Origin: Methanomassiliicoccaceae archaeon UBA71
Lineage (GTDB): Archaea; Thermoplasmatota; Thermoplasmata; Methanomassiliicoccales; Methanomethylophilaceae
Assembly (NCBI GenBank): GCA_002504405.1
Contig: DARO01000012.1
Location: forward strand, 200,330 to 243,051
Reading direction: 5' to 3'
Length of the DNA stretch: 42,722 nucleotides
Shown in pieces: positions 8,778-15,914 of the stretch (the stretch's first letter is position 1; the number at the start of each line of letters is the position of its first letter). The translations under genes were made by a program, and so were the position numbers. The notes beneath the pieces are model-generated. The model was not told where the DNA came from, made no database searches, and saw nothing but the letters and a program-made list of their open reading frames with translations.

Positions 8778-9629
8778 TCAGTTCCCGACCTCTTCCCTCT
8801 CGTTGTCCATGAGCCTCTTGTTGATCGCGGCCGCCTCCTCGCTGGGGAGGAGCATGGTCGTGACCTCCATGAACGGATGCTTGGAGCCCTCGATGATGTT
8901 CACATCGTCTAGGGTGTGGAGGCCCCAGCGCTCTGCCGTCTTCTCGAGGCCTATCCTTGTGTCCAGGTCGTTGGGAACGAGCACGATCGCCTTGAACGTC
9001 TGGAGGCCGAGCTTCTTCGCCGCCATGATCCTGTGATGCCCGTCGACCAGGAGGTAGCCGTTCCTCCTCTCGACCACGATGAGCGGCTCGTTGAGGCCCC
9101 TCTTGAGCTCGTACTGGCGTCCGATCAGCTCATCCATGTACACCTCCTTCTGGGTGGGTATGATGGACGCGATGGGGATGTCCTTGTTGATGACCTTCAG
9201 ACGGATGCTGTTCTGCTGCTCCAGGAAGTTCTTGACGGACATGACCTTCCCTGGACGGGACTTCTCGATCTGAGACCGGACTATGTCGATGTTGGAGATG
9301 ATACCGACCAGCTTCTTGTCCTCGTCCACGACCGGAAGGTTCCTGAGCCCGTATCTGAAAAGGATGCGCGTCGCATCGTCGATCGACATGGAGGGGATGG
9401 CGCACAGAGTGCCCCGCTTCATGACGGATCTGATCTTCGCATCGGGCTTGTCCACGTGGCGTAGAAGCTCCTTCGCGGTTACGAACCCGAGCAGGTACCC
9501 CTTCTCCGTTATGGGGAACCCATGGAAGTTGGAATCGATTATCTGTTTCCTAACCTGCTCCACCGTCATGTCCGGACTGACCGTCTGGACGTTGCGGACC
9601 ATGTACTGACCGACTGTTGCGTCTGGCAT
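8778..9629 (-). CDS. Tandem CBS domains fused to a ParB/sulfiredoxin-fold domain (possible nucleotide-regulated serine kinase-like protein)
   Basis: 283 residues. Residues 1-120 form a CBS pair (VQTVSPDMTVEQV...; LCAIPSMSIDDA...GIISNIDIV), which normally bind adenosyl ligands. Residues 145-240 match the ParB N-terminal/sulfiredoxin fold, with the phosphate-binding DGHHR at 196-200. There is no helix-turn-helix typical of a partition protein, so chromosome segregation is unlikely. Archaeal and staphylococcal relatives of this fold (SerK, SbnI) are free-serine kinases; a kinase role gated by CBS ligands is an inference. It has its own TATA (AACTTATTATCC, minus strand, about 9648-9659) roughly 25 bases before the ATG, so it may be leaderless and independent of the glycosylase gene just upstream. 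Confidence 0.75.
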   Translation of the reverse strand: MPDATVGQYMVRNVQTVSPDMTVEQVRKQIIDSNFHGFPITEKGYLLGFVTAKELLRHVDKPDAKIRSVMKRGTLCAIPSMSIDDATRILFRYGLRNLPVVDEDKKLVGIISNIDIVRSQIEKSRPGKVMSVKNFLEQQNSIRLKVINKDIPIASIIPTQKEVYMDELIGRQYELKRGLNEPLIVVERRNGYLLVDGHHRIMAAKKLGLQTFKAIVLVPNDLDTRIGLEKTAERWGLHTLDDVNIIEGSKHPFMEVTTMLLPSEEAAAINKRLMDNEREEVGN

Positions 9630-9663
9630 CTCGAGACCCGAATCGAATCTGGATAATAAGTTT

Positions 9664-10179
9664 TCATCGGATGGATGCTCTGAAGCGCCACAAACGCGCC
9701 CGGTCCTCTTCGGATGCGTACGGTATGCCTATGCGCCCATGCCTTGTGTACGGAGGGTGGAATCCGTCGTCCTCCATCCAGACGAATCCTTCAGGAGACA
9801 TGGGCGATCCGTACATCCCCAGTTCCAGCCCCATGCGCTTTCCAGCCTTGCCTGGGCCGTCGAATCCCTCGAGCCCGCGTATGAGGACGCCTTCCGGATG
9901 GCCCTCTGGCCCTGTGACGACTGTCAGCAGGTTGTACATATGGCATCTGTGCACGTACGCGACGCCGCCCGCCGAATACATGATCCTCGCCCTCCCGGTA
10001 GAGCAGCGGTGGGCGTGGCATGCCGTGTCCTCCTCACCCGAGTAGACCTCGGTCTCGGTCACCCTGAGCCTGACGACGGAGTCGCCATCCCTGAAGCACA
10101 TCAGCTTGCCCAGCATGTCCGGGGCGAGGTCCTCTGCAGAACCGAGATAGTACTCCGGACCAAGGATCCTGGATTCCAT
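9664..10179 (-). CDS. 3-methyladenine DNA glycosylase (AAG/MPG family)
   Basis: Base-excision repair glycosylase removing alkylated purines. 171 residues, a little short but containing the whole catalytic core: VTETEVY with the catalytic glutamate near residue 42, the CHAHR and YVHRCHMYN nucleotide-flipping region, and GPGKAGKRMGL. The ATG at 10179 gives the usual start just before the PEYYLGSAEDLAPDMLGK segment. It ends 34 bases upstream of the CBS-ParB gene on the same strand, which appears to have its own promoter. Confidence 0.85.
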   Translation of the reverse strand: MESRILGPEYYLGSAEDLAPDMLGKLMCFRDGDSVVRLRVTETEVYSGEEDTACHAHRCSTGRARIMYSAGGVAYVHRCHMYNLLTVVTGPEGHPEGVLIRGLEGFDGPGKAGKRMGLELGMYGSPMSPEGFVWMEDDGFHPPYTRHGRIGIPYASEEDRARLWRFRASIR

Positions 10180-10278
10180 GAATGGGAATCCGCGGACGGA
10201 TTGATTATCGTTCCCGAAAGGAATGGCGACTGCCGGACCCTCCTCCGTCCGGATCCACGACGACCGCCCCCTCGTGAA

Positions 10279-10312
10279 CCGTTCCAGGCCGCTGCCGACG
10301 CGGGCGGAACGG
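10279..10312. other. Stem-loop in the 204-base gap upstream of mrp
   Basis: CCGTTCC (10279-10285) pairs with GGAACGG (10306-10312), with an inner CCGC/GCGG helix (10289-10292 / 10300-10303). The rest of 10180-10383 has no convincing ORF. A TTTAAG element at about 10339-10344 is a plausible TATA box for mrp. The hairpin's role is unknown; it could be a structured leader of an upstream transcript or a small RNA. Confidence 0.35.
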
Positions 10313-10383
10313 CTCTTGAAAACCAGGCATTGGAAGCAATGGTTTAAGCACAGCCGGGAGATTCAAGTCTTCAGAGGAATAAA

Positions 10384-11208
10384 ATGGCAGGCGCTTTGCT
10401 CACCGAGGACTCCATCAAAGAGGAGACCAAGATCCAGGAAACACTGGGCAAGATCAAGCACATCATCATAGTCATGAGCGGCAAGGGGGGCGTTGGCAAG
10501 AGCACAGTGTCCTCCAACCTGGCCGCCGCCCTCGCCATGCAGGGCAACCAGACCGGAATAATGGATGTGGACATCACCGGCCCCAACATCCCCAAGATGT
10601 TCGGGGTGGAGGACGAGAAGCTCCACGTCCTCGACGAGAAGCTCATACCCGTCATGGTTCCCCCGTCCCTCAAGCTCATCTCGATGGCCTTCCTTCTCCC
10701 CGACAAGGACTCCCCCGTCATGTGGCGCGGTCCGGTCAAGATGGGAGCCATCAAGCAGTTCATCGAGGACGTCAACTGGGGCGACCTAGACTACCTCATC
10801 GTGGACATGCCTCCCGGAACAGGGGACGAGGCCCTCTCCATCGTGCAGCTCATGCCCAAGGCGGACGGGATGGTCATCGTCACCACCCCGCAGGACGTCG
10901 CCCTCCTGGACAGCAGGAAGTCCCTGAGGTTCGGCGCCGAGACCCACATACCCATCATCGGCATCATCGAGAACATGAGCGGGTTCGTCTGCCCCCACTG
11001 CGGCGAGGTCACCGATATATTCAAGAGCGGCGGAGGGGAGAGGGCCGCTAAGGAGCTCAACGTCCAGTTCCTAGGGAAGATCCCCATCGAACCTGGAATC
11101 GTCGAGTCGGGGGACAGCGGGATGCCCGCCGTCCTGAAGTATCCCGATTCCGCATCCGCGAAGGCCATCAACCAGATCGTGGACAAGATCGTGAAGACAG
11201 TGAACTGA
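10384..11208 (+). CDS. Mrp/NBP35 (ApbC) family iron-sulfur cluster carrier ATPase
   Basis: Scaffold or carrier that transfers Fe-S clusters to apoproteins in an ATP-dependent way. 274 residues. Deviant P-loop SGKGGVGKST at 32-41, VDMPPGTGDEALS switch region, and the bridging-cluster motif CPHC at 203-206 (C203, C206), all as expected for the family. The N-terminal 25 residues are a variable tail. RBS-like AGAGGAAT lies directly before the ATG. Followed after one base by a NifX-like gene, a pairing common in methanogens. Confidence 0.93.
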   Translation: MAGALLTEDSIKEETKIQETLGKIKHIIIVMSGKGGVGKSTVSSNLAAALAMQGNQTGIMDVDITGPNIPKMFGVEDEKLHVLDEKLIPVMVPPSLKLISMAFLLPDKDSPVMWRGPVKMGAIKQFIEDVNWGDLDYLIVDMPPGTGDEALSIVQLMPKADGMVIVTTPQDVALLDSRKSLRFGAETHIPIIGIIENMSGFVCPHCGEVTDIFKSGGGERAAKELNVQFLGKIPIEPGIVESGDSGMPAVLKYPDSASAKAINQIVDKIVKTVN

Positions 11209-11209
11209 C

Positions 11210-11554
11210 ATGATGATCGTCGTGGTGTCTGAAGGGGAGTCGCTGGACTCCTATGTGGCCGATGACTTCGGCCACGCGCCGTTCTTCCTGGTGGTGGACT
11301 CGGAAACCCTGGACTACCATGTGGTCGAGAATGAGTTCATGGATTCCCTGGAGGGCGCCGGGATCGCGGTCGCCAAAGCCATAGTCGACCTGAAGGCCGA
11401 TGCCGTAATAACAGGGGGCATAGGCATGCACGGGATCAGGATCCTCCAGGACGCGGGGATCGATGTGTCCTACGACGAAGAGGGCCAGGCTGAGCAGTGC
11501 ATCACCGACTATCTCAGGCGCCGCGAGCACAGAACCAAGTTCGGAGGACAGTGA
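11210..11554 (+). CDS. NifX/NifB-C-terminal-like (dinitrogenase iron-molybdenum cofactor biosynthesis) domain protein
   Basis: 114 residues with the fold of FeMo-cofactor carrier proteins: N-terminal strand IVVVSEG, VADDFGHAPFFLVVD, then ADAVITGGIGMHGIRIL near the centre. No nitrogenase is in the window and many non-fixing methanogens carry such proteins, so the likely role is binding or shuttling Fe-S clusters together with the adjacent Mrp ATPase. It starts one base after the mrp stop and is convergent with queE six bases later. Confidence 0.85.
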   Translation: MMIVVVSEGESLDSYVADDFGHAPFFLVVDSETLDYHVVENEFMDSLEGAGIAVAKAIVDLKADAVITGGIGMHGIRILQDAGIDVSYDEEGQAEQCITDYLRRREHRTKFGGQ

Positions 11555-11560
11555 AGGAGG

Positions 11561-12187
11561 TCAGACCCCCTTCCTGTCCCCCCATATTATCTTATGGAGC
11601 TGGGGCAGGACCCTGACATCCAGATTCTCCTTGAGAACCCTCTCGACCAGCCACTCCAGCCTATCGGTGCCCCCGACGGGGCCGAAGACCACGTTGGCCC
11701 TTATGTCATGGTCCTTGACGAAAGCGACCGCGAAATCCAAGTCGCGCTGATCGCCGATTATCAGCTTGAGCTGGTCCTTCTCCCCCAGGACGTCCAGATT
11801 CGACAGCATCATCCTGTCGGTCATCCCGGAAGACGGGCACTTGATGTCCATGCTTATCATGAGCAGCGGATCGTCCGGGAGCCCGGACAGGTCCACCGAC
11901 CCGTTGGTCTCCAGGACGACCTGCACCCTGCGGCCGAGAAGGCGGCAGATCAGCTCGGGAGAGTCCTCCTGGAGCATCGGCTCCCCGCCGGTGAGGCAGA
12001 CGCGGTAGCATTCGCCTATGCGGTCCAGGACCTGGTCGACGCTCATCTCCTCGCCACCCTCGAAGGAGTACCCGGTATCGCACCAGGTGCAGCGGAGGTT
12101 GCACCCGACCGTCCTGACGAACACCGTCGGGGCGCCCATCGTGAGGCCCTCCCCCTGTATGGAGTTGAAGATCTCGCAGATGCGCAT
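11561..12187 (-). CDS. queE: 7-carboxy-7-deazaguanine synthase (radical SAM)
   Basis: Makes 7-carboxy-7-deazaguanine from 6-carboxytetrahydropterin in archaeosine/queuosine synthesis. 208 residues. Radical-SAM cysteines follow the spaced motif CNLRCTWC (C29, C33, C36), preceded by SIQGEG typical of QueE, with LTGGEPMLQE as the SAM glycine motif. Last gene of a queD-queC-queE run; begins one base after the queC stop. Confidence 0.93.
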   Translation of the reverse strand: MRICEIFNSIQGEGLTMGAPTVFVRTVGCNLRCTWCDTGYSFEGGEEMSVDQVLDRIGECYRVCLTGGEPMLQEDSPELICRLLGRRVQVVLETNGSVDLSGLPDDPLLMISMDIKCPSSGMTDRMMLSNLDVLGEKDQLKLIIGDQRDLDFAVAFVKDHDIRANVVFGPVGGTDRLEWLVERVLKENLDVRVLPQLHKIIWGDRKGV

Positions 12188-12188
12188 G

Positions 12189-12857
12189 TCACTCGTACTC
12201 GATCTCGTCCCTGTATCCGGCTTCCTCGAACCCCTTGAGCCTGAGGCGGCAGGAATCGCAGTGACCGCAGGCCTTATCCCCGCCGTTGTAGCAGGACCAA
12301 GTGAGATGCAGGGGCGCGTCCAGCTTCTTCCCCAGACGTACGATGTCCGCTTTGGAGCACCTGAGTATGGGGGTCATGATCTTGATCGGGTGCCCCTCCA
12401 CCCCTGCCTTGGTCCCCTTGGAGATCATCTGCTCGAAGGCCTCGAAGAATTCGGGGCGGCAGTCGGGGTATCCGGAGTAGTCCACATCGTTGGCGCCTAT
12501 GTAGATCCTGTCGGCGTCTATGGATTCGCAGAGCCCGGCGGCGATGCTCAGGAATATGATGTTCCTGGCGGGAACGTAGGTGATGGGGATCTGCGCAGAG
12601 AGCTCCCCCTCGCGGTCCATGGGGACGTCGATGTCCCCGCGGGTCAACGCGGAGCGGAACGACTCCAGGTTGAGGTCGTAGATCACGTGGTCGACGTTGT
12701 AGTGCTTGCAGACGTTCTCTGCTGATATGAGCTCGCGGGTGTGCCTCTGACCGTACCTGAAGCTGACGGCGGTCACCTTGCACCCGTCCGCGATGGCCTG
12801 GGCAAGGGTCGTCGTGGAATCGAGGCCGCCCGAGAGGAGGACCACTGCATTCGGCAT
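12189..12857 (-). CDS. queC: 7-cyano-7-deazaguanine (preQ0) synthase
   Basis: ATP-dependent conversion of 7-carboxy-7-deazaguanine to preQ0. 222 residues. PP-loop SGGLDS at 9-14 and a C-terminal zinc site CYNGGDKACGHCDSC. The ATG at 12857 is chosen because GGAGGT lies 7 bases upstream and the PP-loop then sits at the normal distance; an ATG-like extension (MVHGGPP) upstream is less likely. Its 5' end overlaps the 3' end of queD by 85 bases in another frame. Confidence 0.93.
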   Translation of the reverse strand: MPNAVVLLSGGLDSTTTLAQAIADGCKVTAVSFRYGQRHTRELISAENVCKHYNVDHVIYDLNLESFRSALTRGDIDVPMDREGELSAQIPITYVPARNIIFLSIAAGLCESIDADRIYIGANDVDYSGYPDCRPEFFEAFEQMISKGTKAGVEGHPIKIMTPILRCSKADIVRLGKKLDAPLHLTWSCYNGGDKACGHCDSCRLRLKGFEEAGYRDEIEYE

Positions 12858-13336
12858 CGGAGGACCTCCGTGTACCATGCGGTCTGGCCGCGCTCCTCGT
12901 CGAGCCCGACGGACACCGACCGGACGTTCCCTGGGAAGCTGACGTCATGGACGATCCTCTGGGTCATCATCTTCGCCATCTCCTCGGCCGTGGTGTTCGG
13001 TACATCCAGGAGAACGACGTCCATCCTTGGGAACACGTACCTCTTACCGCAGGAGACCGCCTCCACGGACTCCTCCGTCACATTGAGCCTGACGTCCTCG
13101 GACATCGTCGGGATGAGGGTCTTGTGGTCGAGCTCCTCGATGAGCCCCTTCAGGGCCCTCTTCAGGACCACGAAGTCCATAATCATGCCCTCCTCTCCTA
13201 TGTCTCCCTCCAGCCTGAGCCTCACTATGTACGAGTGCCCGTGAAGCCTGGAGCACTTCTCGTGCCTGGGTATGAAATGGCATGCCGAGAACCTGATCCC
13301 GGAATAGCCTCCGTCTATCTCCAAAAACATCCTCAT
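12773..13336 (-). CDS. queD: 6-carboxy-5,6,7,8-tetrahydropterin synthase (6-pyruvoyl-tetrahydropterin synthase family)
   Basis: First committed step of 7-deazaguanine synthesis from dihydroneopterin triphosphate. Zinc ligands H20, H32 and H34 (motif RLHGHSY), catalytic C28, and MIMDF and LDHKTL downstream match the family. The recognisable fold ends at about QTAWYTE, roughly residue 158; the frame runs on for about 28 arginine- and serine-rich residues that overlap queC. The stop of mtxX overlaps its start by 4 bases. The long tail may be a genuine extension or reflect a lost stop. Confidence 0.88.
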   Translation of the reverse strand: MRMFLEIDGGYSGIRFSACHFIPRHEKCSRLHGHSYIVRLRLEGDIGEEGMIMDFVVLKRALKGLIEELDHKTLIPTMSEDVRLNVTEESVEAVSCGKRYVFPRMDVVLLDVPNTTAEEMAKMMTQRIVHDVSFPGNVRSVSVGLDEERGQTAWYTEVLRCRMQWSSSRAASIPRRPLPRPSRTGAR

Positions 13337-14076
13337 TCCTCCGTTAGCCTGAGAGCCAGGGCGATGGAGTCCCTGTAATCGGTTTTAGCGCGGGAGGTGT
13401 CCACGAAGACCCTGTCCGCATTGACGACCGGGGCACCCAGGGCTTTGGCGCCGCCCACCAGGTGCATCGTCCTGAAAATGATGTTGCCCGTGATGCCTTC
13501 CGGGGCGATGACGATGTCCGCCTCCTTCACGGCATCCTCGATGAGTATCTGGGCATGGTACGCGTCGTATCCGGCCTCGACGAGGTTCTTGGCTATGGAC
13601 CTCGCACCCTCTATGGACCTGTCCACGGCCTTGCACCTCCCCATGTCCTCGCACCGTCCGCCGGACATGACCGCGATCTTCGTCCCCATGCCGACCCTGC
13701 GGGCAAGATCGGCCGACCTGACCGCCAGCTCGTAGCGCTGCTCCTCGGTCCAGCCTTCGTCTATGCCGACCGGGGACAGTATGATCAGCTTCCCGCCACG
13801 GGGCTCCAGGAACGCCACCCTCTCCAGGGAGGAGAGCCCCAGGCCCTTCTTGAGTATCGGCAGGAGCATCGAGGACGACATGTCCCCGCGCACCGCGGCG
13901 TCTATCCTGCCGGCTGCCAGGTCCGAGACCATCTCGTTCGGGTCATCGTATATGCGGATGTCGTGACCCTCCATTGCGAGGACGCTACGCTCCACGTTCC
14001 CGTGGGAGGTCCCGCGGCCTATGCCCACGCGGGCATCCGGGAGTTCCCCGCACAGCAGAGTCTTCGAATTGAACAT
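13333..14076 (-). CDS. mtxX: Methanogenesis marker protein 4 (MtxX-like, phosphotransacetylase/PlsX-related fold)
   Basis: 247 residues. Glycine-rich GIGRGTSHGNVE at the N-terminus, LAAGRIDAAVRGDMSSS, and VIAPEGITGNIIFRTMHLVGGAKALG at the C-terminus, which resembles the phosphate acetyl/butyryltransferase and PlsX fold. This family is found in methanogens and has no proven reaction. The ATG at 14076 follows GGTGGG; an in-frame GTG is at 14085. It leads the queDCE operon and has a TATA candidate just upstream, so archaeosine precursor synthesis is transcribed with a methanogen marker. Confidence 0.8.
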   Translation of the reverse strand: MFNSKTLLCGELPDARVGIGRGTSHGNVERSVLAMEGHDIRIYDDPNEMVSDLAAGRIDAAVRGDMSSSMLLPILKKGLGLSSLERVAFLEPRGGKLIILSPVGIDEGWTEEQRYELAVRSADLARRVGMGTKIAVMSGGRCEDMGRCKAVDRSIEGARSIAKNLVEAGYDAYHAQILIEDAVKEADIVIAPEGITGNIIFRTMHLVGGAKALGAPVVNADRVFVDTSRAKTDYRDSIALALRLTEE

Positions 14077-14099
14077 CAGTCCCACCCCATGCCGTCGGC

Positions 14100-14113
14100 T
14101 TACTTATTAATGA
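14100..14113 (-). promoter_or_regulatory. TATA candidate for the mtxX-queDCE operon
   Basis: Minus-strand CATTAATAAG-like element about 30 bases before the mtxX ATG, within the 163-base gap between dph2 and mtxX. The remainder of that gap (14114-14239) holds only a 34-codon open tail ending in TAA that I do not regard as a gene. Confidence 0.4.
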
Positions 14114-14239
14114 CGCGCCCGGCGGAGATGGTGCACGTGGCATCCGCATACGCCCCGGCCCAGGGGAGCCCCTCCGCGCACATGGCGATCGTGGAACTGC
14201 CCATCGCCCGATTGGAAAACGCATGGGCCCTGGCCAGCC

Positions 14240-15223
14240 TCACGGGCGTATCTGGTCGAAGACGTAGCTCCCCCATTCCCTCTCCCCGAGGGCGATCTCC
14301 AGCTCCGGAACCGTGAGCATTGGCCTCTCGTAGCGGGCGGAGTCGTCCATGGCTATCCTGGGGCAGGCGGTGTTGACGTACGCATCGACCCTGTAGGACA
14401 TGAGGGCCAAGGGACCTACCTCTTCCATCACGACCCTGTAGACCTTCCGACCGTGTGACTCGATCAGCGCCTGCAGCCGTTCCGCCTCCTCGGAGCGGTT
14501 CTGTCCCACCTTGCTGCAGACTATGATGAGGAACGATTCCGCGTCCCTGGCACTCTGTATCGCGGCGAAGCGCCTGCGGAGAATGCGGTCCCTGGTCTCG
14601 GACATGTCCCTCACCTCTCCGGTCACCGGGTTCAGCACGAGCACGGGCTTCTCCATGCCGAATGCCGCGGCGAGGGGATGGAAGTCGCCTTCGCCCAGGA
14701 ACAGGTATCCGTCGACCTCGGAGTCCACGGATTCCGCAGCGGAACAGTTGCATCCGAGGACCTGCCCCGGATGGCATATCCTCGAGTCTCCGGTGCCCAC
14801 GAGGACGGTCCTGCCGGATCCCTCCAGGATGCCCCTGACCTTGGGGATTAGACCGAGGTACTGAACGGTGGCAAGGAGACCCACCCTCCCGGGGAGGGCC
14901 TCCAGGGCGCCGAGGATTGAGTCGTCCAGATCCGCATCGGAACGGGCCTCCACGTAGAGCACATTGGGGTCATCCCCCTGGGACGGTATGGGCGAGTGGC
15001 CGAAGTGGATCAGCGCATCCGCCCAGCCGCGGTAGTCGAAAAGGTCGCATGCGCCATAGCATGGACGGCCTACGATGACGACCGATGCACCGGTCGTGGA
15101 TTTTATATGATCAGAAATCTCCGGGGCCCTCAGCTTCAGGCCCTCGGGCATCTGGATGGCGACGGAGGAGAAACCCCCGTCGCTTATCCAGCGTGATATG
15201 GTTTCCAGTTCGAAATCGAACAT
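14240..15223 (-). CDS. dph2: 2-(3-amino-3-carboxypropyl)histidine synthase (diphthamide synthesis)
   Basis: Non-canonical radical SAM enzyme that starts diphthamide formation on elongation factor 2. 327 residues, normal length. The three cluster cysteines sit in GRPCYGACD (C55 or C59), GCNCSAA and NTACPRIAMDD, as in archaeal Dph2; DGYLFLGEGDFHPLA and LIIVCSKVGQ are further family landmarks. Starts directly after the stop of rpl10e with no spacer, so the two are co-transcribed and both concern the translation machinery. Confidence 0.92.
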   Translation of the reverse strand: MFDFELETISRWISDGGFSSVAIQMPEGLKLRAPEISDHIKSTTGASVVIVGRPCYGACDLFDYRGWADALIHFGHSPIPSQGDDPNVLYVEARSDADLDDSILGALEALPGRVGLLATVQYLGLIPKVRGILEGSGRTVLVGTGDSRICHPGQVLGCNCSAAESVDSEVDGYLFLGEGDFHPLAAAFGMEKPVLVLNPVTGEVRDMSETRDRILRRRFAAIQSARDAESFLIIVCSKVGQNRSEEAERLQALIESHGRKVYRVVMEEVGPLALMSYRVDAYVNTACPRIAMDDSARYERPMLTVPELEIALGEREWGSYVFDQIRP

Positions 15224-15742
15224 TTACAGGATGAGCTCCTGCCCCTTCTCGACATCGATGTAGCAGGGGGACGGGAACTTCATGGAGGCCCTCCACAGGG
15301 CGTCCTTGGCCTGGACGGCCTTCTCGGCGGGGACGCGGACGGTCAGGATGGCCTGGTCGCGCTCGAGCCTAGCCGCGGTCCCAACGGTCTTGCCGAATCC
15401 CTGGCGCATTCCACTGGACACACGGTCCGCTCCTGCGCCGGTGGCGAGCTTGTTCTCCCTGAGGACGACGTGGGGGTACGCCCTGACGGTCATGTGGTAG
15501 TTGGAGGTACCGACCTGTCCGCTCAGGACCTTGTTGGCGGCGATACGACCGGCCTCGATGGAGGTGTGCCTGATCTGGACACGGTTCTTCACCCTGAGGG
15601 TGAGGACCACGGGGAACTCCTCGGTGAGGTTTCCCATCTCGTACTGGGAGACCCTGCTAGCGGGGACTCCTCCCATGTACTCGCGGCGAGTGTACGCCTG
15701 TCCTTTGATCTGCCTGTACATCGATGCGGGCTTTCTTACCAT
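15224..15742 (-). CDS. rpl10e: Large ribosomal subunit protein uL16 (archaeal L10e)
   Basis: 172 residues, full length. N-terminus MVRKPASMYRQIKGQAYTRR and the central RVSSGMRQGFGKTVGTAARL are unmistakable. The ATG at 15742 is preceded by GGTGG. A much longer frame continues upstream across the promoter and is not coding. TATA (minus-strand CTTATATTGG) at about 15813-15822. One of the few genes here ending in TAA. Confidence 0.96.
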   Translation of the reverse strand: MVRKPASMYRQIKGQAYTRREYMGGVPASRVSQYEMGNLTEEFPVVLTLRVKNRVQIRHTSIEAGRIAANKVLSGQVGTSNYHMTVRAYPHVVLRENKLATGAGADRVSSGMRQGFGKTVGTAARLERDQAILTVRVPAEKAVQAKDALWRASMKFPSPCYIDVEKGQELIL

Positions 15743-15914
15743 TTGAACCACCTTATGAATGTGAATGCAATCGGAGCGCCTCGGCTCCTTGCGACTGACC
15801 GTCCATATCAGTCCCCAATATAAGCGTTTCGTCTGCTTTAGAGGTATAATAGGAACGCGTGCGACCCCCGACGGGCCCAAGTTATAATTAACCGACGGGC
15901 CCATATACTGGCAG
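15743..15914. promoter_or_regulatory. Divergent promoter region with direct repeats around a TATA box
   Basis: Between rpl10e and the unknown gene at 15915. The 12-base word CCGACGGGCCCA occurs twice, at 15868-15879 and 15892-15903, exactly 24 bases apart, flanking TTATAATTA (15882-15890), which is placed about 26-30 bases before the ATG at 15915. Each repeat holds the palindrome GGGCCC. The rpl10e TATA lies at about 15813-15822 on the other strand. Confidence 0.55.

Noticed and set aside
13333..14076. Phosphate acetyltransferase
   Set aside because: Resembles that fold, but the glycine-rich N-terminus and length fit methanogenesis marker 4 better.
14100..14219. Small 34-codon ORF between dph2 and mtxX
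   Set aside because: No ribosome-binding site or family resemblance, and the mtxX TATA candidate lies at its end.
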